Of a stretch of DNA of 64,000 nt, positions 27,206 to 34,730 are shown one piece after another. Position 1 is the stretch's first letter; each line of letters starts with the position of its first letter. Source of the DNA: Azophilus sp964638775 (GTDB lineage: Bacteria > Pseudomonadota > Gammaproteobacteria > Pseudomonadales > Azotimanducaceae); assembly GCA_964638775.1 (NCBI GenBank), contig CAZWZH010000040.1, forward strand, positions 17,046-81,045, given 5' to 3'. The notes under the pieces are model-generated. The model saw only the letters and a list, made by a program, of their open reading frames with translations. It was not told the origin of the DNA and searched no databases. The position numbers and the translations under genes are program-made.

Positions 27206-29422
27206 CTATTTCCCCCGCCCGGCCCAGAGAATCGCGTCGACGAAACTCGAAAAGTCGTCCCGCCAGGGCTGGGCGTCCGACGCCTCCAGCGGGCTCCAGC
27301 GCTCGCCCAGGCTTAGGCGCTCCAGCGCCGGTCCGGTTCGAGCGATGGCGACCCAGCTCGTCGGCGCTCCCCGCGGGTCAATGTCCTCGTCGATGCCGGC
27401 CATCAGGCCAACTTTTGCGGTGACTTCCAGGTTTGCCGCGGTCGCCCCGATGGCGGGGGCCAGGTCGAGGAACCGATTCGAGATGTGAAGCATCAAGATG
27501 CCGTTGCCAGCGAGCTTGTCGAGGTAGAGCGACAGTGCTTCCCTGGTGAGCAGATGCATGGGGACCGCGTCCGACGAAAAGGCGTCCATGATCAGCAGGT
27601 CAAACTGTCCGTCCGGCTCCTTCGCGATCGACAGGCGCGCATCGCCCATCACGATGTCGGCTTCGGGATCGTGCGATGCCAACATATTGAAGTAACCGCT
27701 TTCCCCCGTCAGCCAGCGGATCATCGGGTCGATTTCGTAATAGCGCCACTCGTCCGCGGGCTGGCGGTAGTAACTGAGAGCGCCGATGCCGAGCCCCGCC
27801 ACGCCGACGCGCAGGCCGTCCGGTTGCGACCGCATCTTGTAAATCACTTCGACAATCGGACTCGACTCGGTGAAATAGTGTGTGGGGGTGGCCACGCCCT
27901 CACGAATCCACTGGCCGCCATGAATCGTCGTGCCATGGACGAGGTTGCGGACAGGGGGATCCCCGGATTCCGACACCCGGTAAACGCCGAAGAAACTGCG
28001 CCCTGTCCAAAGGACGTCTTCCCACCTTGGCGCCCAGACCTGCGTGACCAGAAGCGCGGCCGTGCAGAGTGCAAACGCCAGGGGTCGAGACTGGCGGGAA
28101 AGAACCACCACGGCCAGCAAGGCGCAGATGCCCGCAAATGCAATGCGCGGCAGGGTCACATCGAACTGCGTGATCAGAGCCCGAATGCCCAGCAACACGG
28201 CAGCGATCGACAGGCACAGGATGAGATCGCCGCGGGTGACCAGGCGTGAGGCGTGCGGCATTAGCGCCGCGGCCAGCACGATCGAGAGCGGGTATTCCAG
28301 AACGGAATCGAACAACTGCGGCGCAAGCAGCGCCACAAAGGCTCCGCCGGCCAGACCGCCCACCGACAGGAAGAGGTAGAACTCCGTCAGGGCCGCCGGG
28401 GCGGGGCGGCGGCGGGCAAGTTCGCCATGGCAGCCAAGCGCGATTGCGAAAAACGCCAGAAGGTGCAGGGGCAGAATCAAACCCACGGGCTCGCGCCAGG
28501 TGAAGAGCGCAGCCAGCAGCACCAGCGCGAATGCCATCGCGCGCGCTGCGACGGCATGAGGGATCAGCGGGCGGGTGGCGAAGGCATTGACGAAAGTCAG
28601 CAGGTACAGGGCCAGCGGCAGGACCCAGAGCAGCGGCGCCGCGGCGATATCGCTGGTGATATGGGCGGTGACGCCGAGCAGCATGGCGGAGGGCACGCTG
28701 GCGTACAGAACCCACCCGCCGCGTTGCCGCCATGATGGTCGCAACGTCCGCTCCTCCATGGACTCTGCCGCGGGCACGGATTGCGCCGGCCTTCTCAGGA
28801 TCATGGCGCCGCAGCCCAGGACGCCCAGGCCAAGCACCGCGAATCCGGCAGCCCAGGCCAGCGCCTGGGCGCGATTCGTGAACTGGGGCTCGATCAGGAA
28901 CGGGAATGCCAGCAGAACGGCCACGCTGCCGGCATTGCTGGCGGCATAAAGGAAGTAAGGGTCCCGCGCGTCGGGGTGGTCTGTCAGGGAAAACCAGCGC
29001 TGTATGAGCGGTGCGGTGGCGGCGATGGCGAAAAACGGCGCACCCAGGCAGGCGGCGAGCAGCGCCAGCAGCCAGAGCGACGGTGAGGCGGCCTCCTCCG
29101 GCCGCCAGCCCGCGTCGATGCCCACCGGCAGGAACAGGGCGGCGGCGCCTAGGGTGGCGGCGTGCACGATGACCTGGATTCCCGGGCCCAGGTACCGTGA
29201 GAGAACGTGCGCATAGGCGTAGCCCGCCAGCAGCATCGCCTGGAAGAACACCATGGCCGTATTCCACACGGACGAAGAGCCGCCGAGCAGCGGCAAGGCC
29301 ATCTTCGTGAAAAGCGGCTGGATCCAGAAAAGCAGAACCGCACCGGTGAAAACCGTTGCCGTGAATAGCGCCATCTGCGCCGTTCTGAAGCCGTTGCCGC
29401 TGACTGCTGCGCAGCGGTTCAT
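27206..29422 (-). CDS. Membrane-fused spermidine-synthase-like protein
   Basis: The 738-residue protein has an N-terminal hydrophobic half with about 12-14 helices (residues 10-480). Its C-terminal half (about 500-735) has a Rossmann methyltransferase/spermidine-synthase fold: GVAGLGIGALSYY nucleotide-binding loop, YYEIDPMI acidic loop, DIVMGDARLS and DLLIMDAFSSDAVPMHLLT. Such fused MFS/spermidine-synthase proteins are widespread, but their reaction is mostly unknown and polyamine synthesis is not assured. ATG 29422 follows AGG at about -12; an in-frame codon 15 upstream is less likely. It lies downstream of the DprE genes on the same strand, separated by 217 bp that includes a copy of a 43-bp repeat. 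Confidence 0.85.
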   Translation of the reverse strand: MNRCAAVSGNGFRTAQMALFTATVFTGAVLLFWIQPLFTKMALPLLGGSSSVWNTAMVFFQAMLLAGYAYAHVLSRYLGPGIQVIVHAATLGAAALFLPVGIDAGWRPEEAASPSLWLLALLAACLGAPFFAIAATAPLIQRWFSLTDHPDARDPYFLYAASNAGSVAVLLAFPFLIEPQFTNRAQALAWAAGFAVLGLGVLGCGAMILRRPAQSVPAAESMEERTLRPSWRQRGGWVLYASVPSAMLLGVTAHITSDIAAAPLLWVLPLALYLLTFVNAFATRPLIPHAVAARAMAFALVLLAALFTWREPVGLILPLHLLAFFAIALGCHGELARRRPAPAALTEFYLFLSVGGLAGGAFVALLAPQLFDSVLEYPLSIVLAAALMPHASRLVTRGDLILCLSIAAVLLGIRALITQFDVTLPRIAFAGICALLAVVVLSRQSRPLAFALCTAALLVTQVWAPRWEDVLWTGRSFFGVYRVSESGDPPVRNLVHGTTIHGGQWIREGVATPTHYFTESSPIVEVIYKMRSQPDGLRVGVAGLGIGALSYYRQPADEWRYYEIDPMIRWLTGESGYFNMLASHDPEADIVMGDARLSIAKEPDGQFDLLIMDAFSSDAVPMHLLTREALSLYLDKLAGNGILMLHISNRFLDLAPAIGATAANLEVTAKVGLMAGIDEDIDPRGAPTSWVAIARTGPALERLSLGERWSPLEASDAQPWRDDFSSFVDAILWAGRGK

Positions 29423-29453
29423 TCGTTGTCGCCTGATTCGAAGTAACTGACCC

Positions 29454-29496
29454 GCATCCGTCACCAACTGCCTGCCGCGGACGCCGATGCACTCGC
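29454..29496 (-). repeat. 43-bp direct repeat, copy 1
   Basis: It matches 31720-31762 at 38 of 43 positions in the same orientation (shared ends gcatccgtcaccaac and acgccgatgcactcgc). The two copies lie on either side of the dprE1-dprE2 pair. They may be a recombination scar, a regulatory element or an RNA processing site. Confidence 0.8.
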
Positions 29497-29639
29497 GACG
29501 GAAGTCGGTGAGCGATGCGGGCTTGGGAGGGTGCCGATGAGCCGGCGCAAACCTTGCCCCAGGACCCGAAGGCGAGTCAAGCGAAGTCTCTGTTCGGCGA
29601 TGGCCCGACTTGACGGTCCGGAGACAAAGCCCGGCTCGC

Positions 29640-30383
29640 TCAGAGCTTCAGCCGCTTGAACAGGCTCTCCGGGATGGCTCGAACGGCCAGCATGATGGGG
29701 CCCCAGACGCGCCGCACGTAGACCACGTCGCGGCGCTTGCGGATTGCCTCCACCACCCTGTCCGCGACTTCCGTCGGACGGGCCGTCAGGTGCGTGGGCA
29801 GCGTCATGCCGACTGTCATCCGTGTACGCACGAACCCGGGCTTGACGGTCACCACATGAACACCCGTGCCGGCAAGCCGGCTGCGCAGCCCCGACAGAAA
29901 CGCGGAAAAGCCGGCCTTGGCAGACCCGTAGACATAGTTCGCGGCGCGTCCCCGTTCGCCCGCAACCGAGCTGACGCCTACGATGACGCCCGCCCCGCGC
30001 TGCTCGAAGCGCTCGCCCAAGGCGCCGAGCAATAGCGCGGGGCCAATATAGTTCGTGCGCATCACCAGCTCCGCCGCGGCAGGGTTCAATTCGGCTTCCC
30101 GCTGGTCGCCCAGCATCCCGGCCACACAAACCGCCACCTCGGGCAGAGGATCGAGCTCGTCCAACAGGGACGCGCCGGCATCGGCGGCCAGCACGTCGCA
30201 CGGGTGCACCGACACGTCTGCGCCCCATCGAACCCGGAGGTGGTTCGCTTCCCGCTCGAGTTGCACGCTGTCCCGGGCGGCGAGTTGCAGCGGGCGCCCC
30301 TGCCGTGCCAGGCGCTCGGCGATCGCCCGGCCAATGTCGGACGTGGCCCCGATCACCAGTGCGGCGCCGTCGCTGCGGGTCAC
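29640..30383 (-). CDS. dprE2: DprE2-like 2-ulose 2-reductase (SDR)
   Basis: The 247-residue short-chain dehydrogenase has the NAD(P) motif IGATSDIGRAIA at 11-22, catalytic Ser near 139, and YGSAK with Tyr152 and Lys156. By family and by its position beside a DprE1 homolog it should reduce the polyprenylphosphoryl-2-keto-ribose intermediate to polyprenylphosphoryl-D-arabinofuranose. GTG at 30383 overlaps the dprE1 stop by four bases (GTGA), so the two subunits of this epimerase are translationally coupled. Length matches mycobacterial DprE2 (about 250). Confidence 0.85.
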   Translation of the reverse strand: MTRSDGAALVIGATSDIGRAIAERLARQGRPLQLAARDSVQLEREANHLRVRWGADVSVHPCDVLAADAGASLLDELDPLPEVAVCVAGMLGDQREAELNPAAAELVMRTNYIGPALLLGALGERFEQRGAGVIVGVSSVAGERGRAANYVYGSAKAGFSAFLSGLRSRLAGTGVHVVTVKPGFVRTRMTVGMTLPTHLTARPTEVADRVVEAIRKRRDVVYVRRVWGPIMLAVRAIPESLFKRLKL

Positions 30384-31723
30384 AGCGAAAGCCTTTGCGA
30401 AAGCGCCGACGAGAATTTCGCCCGAACGCCCGCGGTCGCATTGCGCGCGTCGGCGAATTCACCGGCTTGGGGATAGCCCTCGCGTATCCGTTGAGGCGCG
30501 CACCGGGCATCCTTCGCCAGGTAGATCCGTCCGCCATGCGAGTGGGTGATTTCGTCGAGCGAGTCAAGCAGGTCCGGCAGGCCGGGACCCACTGGAAAGT
30601 CGAGCGCCAGCGTGTGGCCCGCCATCGGAAACGACATCAACCCGTCGCCCTGGGGCCCAAACTGTTTCAGAACGCCCAGGAACGAAGGCGTTTTTGCCGC
30701 CGCCACACGCTGCAGAAGGATTGGAATGGCGGCACCGCTTTCAGACTCAGGTACGACACACTGGTATTGGACAAAACCTCGCTGCCCATACAGGCGATTC
30801 CACGCCTTTATCCGGTCGAGCGGGTAGAAGAAACGATCCACATGGGTCGTACGGGAGCCCGCACGGAACCGTCCAAGGCCGTACCGCACCCGATTGAGAA
30901 GACTCACGGAAGCCCGGTTGAGCAGAACGGAAGGCGCATCGGCCGGAACGGTGATGCTTCGGCCGTTGCACGCCTGCAACGGGTCTGCCGCCAAGCCGGC
31001 CGGCAGCGCGGCGCGGGCCATTGGCGCGGCGCGGGAAATCAAGGCGCGGCCGCATTTCACGCCCTTGGCGAGGCAGTCCACCCATGCCACGTTGAACGGC
31101 CAGTCCCGGCACTCTTCAAGCAAGGACATCGTTTCGTCCAGGCCGGCGGTGGCCAGGCACTCCTCGCGCACAAAGGCGGTCTCTATCCGCCTCAGCCGAA
31201 AACTCGCGGAGAGAATCACTCCCGTCAGGCCCATGCCGCCAAGCGTCGCCCGGAACAGGCCGGGGTTTTCCGTTCTGCTGCACGGCCGGGTTTCACCGTC
31301 GCCCGTCGCCAGCGTCAGCGACTCCACATGAGCGCCGAACGTTCCGTCGCTTTGATGGCTCTTGCCATGCACATCGGCTGCGACCATCCCCCCAACCGTG
31401 ACGAATCGGGTTCCGGGAACCACGGGCGGATACCATCCTCGTGGCGTAAACGCCGCCAGGATGTCGGCGAGCAGCACGCCCGCCTCGCAGGCGAGCAGGC
31501 CCGTCGATGCGTCGAACGATTGCATTCGGTTCATCGCCAACATGGAAAGCGTAAGGTCGGGATTGAGCGCGGCATCGCCGTAGGAACGCCCATTGCCGCG
31601 CGCGATCAGCGTGCCCCCGCGGTCGACGGCGCCGATAACGTTTCCGAGCCGGTCCGGTTCTTCCATCCGGCAGTCCAGCACCGGATAGCGGCCCCACCCG
31701 GACAGCTTCACCCTGGTCTGCAT
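30380..31723 (-). CDS. dprE1: DprE1-like polyprenylphosphoryl-ribose 2-oxidase
   Basis: The 447-residue FAD-dependent oxidoreductase (VAO/D-arabinono-lactone oxidase fold) shows the FAD loop ARGNGRSYGDAALN (41-54) and the mycobacterial DprE1-like segment GGMVAADVHGKSHQSDGTFG (111-130), with H119 at the position of the His in GGAIACDIHGK. The lysine equivalent to Lys418 is kept (YLAKDAR, K404). The residue equivalent to Cys387, the benzothiazinone target, is Ala373 (TLALDF versus NICVDF). It oxidises polyprenylphosphoryl-ribose at C2 as the first half of epimerisation to arabinose. The ATG at 31723 is 56 nt after the UbiA-type gene, in one transcript. Confidence 0.88.
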   Translation of the reverse strand: MQTRVKLSGWGRYPVLDCRMEEPDRLGNVIGAVDRGGTLIARGNGRSYGDAALNPDLTLSMLAMNRMQSFDASTGLLACEAGVLLADILAAFTPRGWYPPVVPGTRFVTVGGMVAADVHGKSHQSDGTFGAHVESLTLATGDGETRPCSRTENPGLFRATLGGMGLTGVILSASFRLRRIETAFVREECLATAGLDETMSLLEECRDWPFNVAWVDCLAKGVKCGRALISRAAPMARAALPAGLAADPLQACNGRSITVPADAPSVLLNRASVSLLNRVRYGLGRFRAGSRTTHVDRFFYPLDRIKAWNRLYGQRGFVQYQCVVPESESGAAIPILLQRVAAAKTPSFLGVLKQFGPQGDGLMSFPMAGHTLALDFPVGPGLPDLLDSLDEITHSHGGRIYLAKDARCAPQRIREGYPQAGEFADARNATAGVRAKFSSALSQRLSL

Positions 31724-31762
31724 CCGTCACCAACGTCCTGCTGCAAACGCCGATGCACTCGC
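31720..31762 (-). repeat. 43-bp direct repeat, copy 2
   Basis: It pairs with 29454-29496 (38 of 43 identical). It spans the start region of dprE1 and the gap to the UbiA-type gene, so it covers the dprE1 ribosome-binding area. Confidence 0.8.
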
Positions 31763-31779
31763 TTCACGCGGCCGCACTC

Positions 31780-33231
31780 TCACAGGGCAGCCACCAGCAC
31801 AGCGACGGCCCCGAGCCCGACGAACCAGCCCCTCCAGTCGCGCATCGCGAACACCACGGGATCGTCGACTACCCCGCGATTTGCCAGCAACAGCATGCGT
31901 CCGAGCGCGTAAATCAGCAAAGGGCAGAGAAACCACAGGTACTCGGGATTGGAATAGCGTGCGACAACCTCCGCACTGTGGATGTAGAGCGTGAACACGA
32001 TCGCCGAAGCGAAGCTGCTGGCCGCGCCGATCGCGATCATGGCGGGCAGATCCTCGGCCCGGTAGGCGCGCCCGCTGAATGCGGCGGTTCCCGAGGCGCC
32101 AAGAGAGCGAAACTCGCCGAGCCGCTTCACGATAGCCAGTGCCAGAAACGTGAAGATGCAGAACGACAGGAACCAGGGCGACAGGATGACGGCGGCAACG
32201 GCCGCACCGGCGAAAACGCGGATGGTGAACAGCATGGCGAGCGCGATGACATCGATAACCGCCCGCCTCTTCAGCCACAGCGAGTAGAGCACGGTGACGG
32301 CCATGTAGAGGGCAACGTACCCCGCCGCTTCGGTGGAAAGCGATGCGGCCAGCGCAAGCCCCCCGATGCCCAGTGACATTGCAATGAAAAGCATGGGGCG
32401 CAGGGCAGTCAATCCGGCGGCGATCGGGCGTTTCCGCTTGGTGTCGTGCTGACGGTCGTGCGGCAGGTCGAACAGGTCATTCAGCACGTACCCCCAGGAA
32501 GCGCACGCGGAAAACGCCACAAACAGTGCTCCCGCGGCCAGGTAGAGCGAGATATCGTTCACGTGCGCCGCCACCAGCGGTGCGAATACAAGTGTGTTCT
32601 TGATCCACTGGCGCGGGCGCAACGCGCGCAGGTAGGCACGCGCCGATCCGCCGGCGCCGGCGAGAAAGCGGGTGTTGCTGCCCAACTCGCGGAGGTTTCT
32701 GGCCAGCCGGGCCGACGGGCCCACGCAGATGGCATGACGGGCGTGTTTCCAGCTTGCGAGGTCGCTCGTGTCGCTACCAATGTAGTCGAATCCGCCCTGT
32801 CCGAACGCATTGAACAGCACTTCGGCTCTGGGTGGCCCACCCTGACCGACACCGCCGTCGGAGGAGAAGTGGCCGGTAGCCCCAATCGATTCGGCCAGCG
32901 GCGCCAATATCCGCGCATCGGAATTAGAGGCCAGCCACACCTGACGGCCTTCGCTCCGCGCCTCCGCGATTTCATCCATTACCGAAGGGTTTATGGGAAG
33001 CGCCTCCGGGTGCGGGGGCTCCAACTCCGCGATTCGCCGTTTCAGCGCCGCGTGGCCACCGAGGAGCCAGAACGGCAGGAGGAGAACTCGCCAGGGATCG
33101 ACCGCAAGCACGCGGCAGGCGCCCTCGATCAGCAAATCACCGCACACCGGTGAACCATCCACACCGACGACGAGCGGCACGTCGGCGGTTTTTCCCGAAT
33201 CTCCAGGCGCTTCGCGGCGGAGGCGGGTCAT
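31780..33231 (-). CDS. HAD/UbiA fusion: polyprenyl-phosphate phosphoribosyltransferase-like
   Basis: The 483-residue protein has a HAD-like N-terminal domain (about 18-190) fused to a UbiA prenyltransferase-type membrane domain (about 195-483) with NDLFDLPHDRQHD (251-263), followed by KRPIAAG and about eight helices. Beside DprE1 and DprE2 it most likely joins 5-phosphoribosyl-pyrophosphate to polyprenyl phosphate, as mycobacterial Rv3806c does. The HAD domain would supply the following phosphatase, but its nucleophile motif reads VGVDGS instead of DxDGT, with Gly at the nucleophile position. ATG 33231 is used; an in-frame GTG at 33249 is equally possible and neither has a strong ribosome site. 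It is the first gene of the UbiA-dprE1-dprE2 run. Confidence 0.84.
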   Translation of the reverse strand: MTRLRREAPGDSGKTADVPLVVGVDGSPVCGDLLIEGACRVLAVDPWRVLLLPFWLLGGHAALKRRIAELEPPHPEALPINPSVMDEIAEARSEGRQVWLASNSDARILAPLAESIGATGHFSSDGGVGQGGPPRAEVLFNAFGQGGFDYIGSDTSDLASWKHARHAICVGPSARLARNLRELGSNTRFLAGAGGSARAYLRALRPRQWIKNTLVFAPLVAAHVNDISLYLAAGALFVAFSACASWGYVLNDLFDLPHDRQHDTKRKRPIAAGLTALRPMLFIAMSLGIGGLALAASLSTEAAGYVALYMAVTVLYSLWLKRRAVIDVIALAMLFTIRVFAGAAVAAVILSPWFLSFCIFTFLALAIVKRLGEFRSLGASGTAAFSGRAYRAEDLPAMIAIGAASSFASAIVFTLYIHSAEVVARYSNPEYLWFLCPLLIYALGRMLLLANRGVVDDPVVFAMRDWRGWFVGLGAVAVLVAAL

Positions 33232-33301
33232 GCGGGCGATGGTCGACACACCGTTACGCCGGTGCCAACGGGAAATCGCGCGTTATGGAAATCAAGCGTT
33301 G

Positions 33302-34060
33302 CTAACGCTTGCCCGATCGCGGTCGAAACATCTTCGCGCGTGGACCCGAGACTATGGGCCGATCCGGTTCCTGCCGTGCTTCCCGCGACTTTTCCCGCGA
33401 CGGATCGCCCGCTTTCACTTCGGCCGGCTCCGGGGGTATTGGCGGAGCCGTGGCAATCGGCGGCTCGGGAGTCGGTAGCGGCTCGGGAGTCGGCCGCGGC
33501 GCGGGCGCTGGTTGCGGCTCGCGTTGAGGCGGTTGGGGCCGATGCGTCGCGGCCGCCTCGTTTCGCGCAACCGGCGGCGGTGGTGGGTCCGTGACGGGCC
33601 GCGCGACCGGCGGCGGCGCTGGGTCCGTGACGGGCCTGCGCAACTCCCCGCCGACCATCCGCAACGCTTCAGACAACCGGTCCTGCGTTTGCCGCACGAT
33701 CATCCATCCAAAACCCAGGCTCAGGGTATTCTCGGCGATCAGGATGACGATTCCATCTTTCCAGTCCGGCATGGCCGCCATGAACTGGTAGGAGTCCGCC
33801 TTCGTCACCTGCACTTCCTGCACGAATTCCGCCGGCGCATCGGCCCCGTTCGGCAGCGACCGCGCGAATTGCTCCACAAGCCTGCCCCGGAACAGGTCGC
33901 TGCTCGAGCGCAGAACACTCTGAATCTCCGCGTCTTCAAGCTCCACACCCGACTGCTGCGCCGCCGCGACCGCAAACCCCCTGCGAACGTCTATCAGAAA
34001 ACAGCCCAGTACGCCGTCGGTATGTCTAACCACATCGTCGCAGACTTCCTGGAATACCAT
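33302..34060 (-). CDS. Roadblock/LC7-like protein, paralog 2
   Basis: The 252-residue protein has an N-terminal roadblock/longin-like domain (about 1-125; GVLGCFLIDVRRGFAVA, FVQEVQVTKADSYQFM, LGFGWMIVRQTQD) and a long proline-rich, repetitive, basic tail (PVTDPAPPPVARPVTDPPPP). It is paralogous to the gene at 8142-8699. ATG 34060 has a perfect AGGAGG site. It lies upstream of the UbiA-dprE1-dprE2 genes on the same strand (about 70 nt gap), so it may be co-transcribed with them. A regulatory or polar-scaffold role is inference. Confidence 0.8.
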   Translation of the reverse strand: MVFQEVCDDVVRHTDGVLGCFLIDVRRGFAVAAAQQSGVELEDAEIQSVLRSSSDLFRGRLVEQFARSLPNGADAPAEFVQEVQVTKADSYQFMAAMPDWKDGIVILIAENTLSLGFGWMIVRQTQDRLSEALRMVGGELRRPVTDPAPPPVARPVTDPPPPPVARNEAAATHRPQPPQREPQPAPAPRPTPEPLPTPEPPIATAPPIPPEPAEVKAGDPSREKSREARQEPDRPIVSGPRAKMFRPRSGKR

Positions 34061-34144
34061 TCGCCTCCTCCTGCGGCACTCGCAACCACGTCAGCTTGAA
34101 CGCACGCGCACCGCTTCCCGTCTCAACGAAAATCAGAACTTGGC

Positions 34145-34546
34145 ATGTTGCCTTTGATGAGCACAACCGGTCAAGTAGCAGGAAGAGCGCAGTCGAGATA
34201 CTGGCCGACTTCTCATAAAAATTCTTTATATAGATTAATGGAGTCTTACAGAAGGCCTGCATGCCAGCCGGACGCTCTCACAGGTCCCGGGAAGCAGCAG
34301 GCCCTTCAATTCCAACGACCGTTCGCCTTTCGCCAGCGCAGGTCCGCGCGGATCGGTCTCTTTCGCCGGATTTTGTTGCGCGCGCGCAACAAATTCGAAC
34401 GACCGCCGCCGTCAAAACACGGATTTCCGCTTGGCGTGCCGGTGACCGCCCCCCCAAATAACGACCCGATCTGGCTAAAGCTCGGCGAAGACTCCGGGTT
34501 CGAGGAGGGCACGGTGCGCAGAAGGTTCTGGGGAGAGACGAAGTAG
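34145..34546 (+). pseudogene. Doubtful open frame whose tail resembles the roadblock paralog tail
   Basis: A frame of up to 133 codons ends VRRRFWGETK. This echoes the RRTIWGER ending of the roadblock-like protein at 8142-8699, and its last 35 residues look codon-like. The N-terminal part has no domain signal and no clear ribosome site. It may be a decayed fragment or chance. Confidence 0.25.
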
Positions 34547-34562
34547 GATCACATTTATGAGA

Positions 34563-34574
34563 ATTACACGTAAT
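34563..34574. promoter_or_regulatory. Small palindrome ahead of the LuxR-type gene
   Basis: ATTAC-AC-GTAAT is a perfect 5-bp inverted repeat with a 2-bp spacer in an AT-rich patch about 160 bp upstream of the regulator start. It could be an operator, for example for autoregulation; it is short enough to be chance. Confidence 0.3.
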
Positions 34575-34730
34575 ATTCCCAATACCTAACGACAAAATAA
34601 TGAATTTCCGGGTTACCTTGCGCCATAATTGCTCCGATTGTTGGGACCAACCGAACCCGGCGATTTCAGGAGGGCGATCTCGGTTGTCATTCGAGGATCG
34701 TCAGCATCGAAATGCGGGGGAGGACAGATC

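Larger units (their letters stand above)
34061..34730. other. Gene-poor divergent region upstream of the LuxR-type regulator
   Basis: This 670-bp stretch holds AT-rich islands at about 34200-34245 and 34550-34610, unlike its surroundings, likely promoters for the flanking divergent genes. The plus-strand open frame 34145-34546 is annotated separately as doubtful. No RNA gene was recognised. Confidence 0.5.

Noticed and set aside
30384..30567. Upstream extension of a minus-strand frame (29461-30567) over dprE2
   Set aside because: It is a different frame from the SDR and gives an Arg-rich shadow; dprE2 starts at GTG 30383 by overlap with dprE1.
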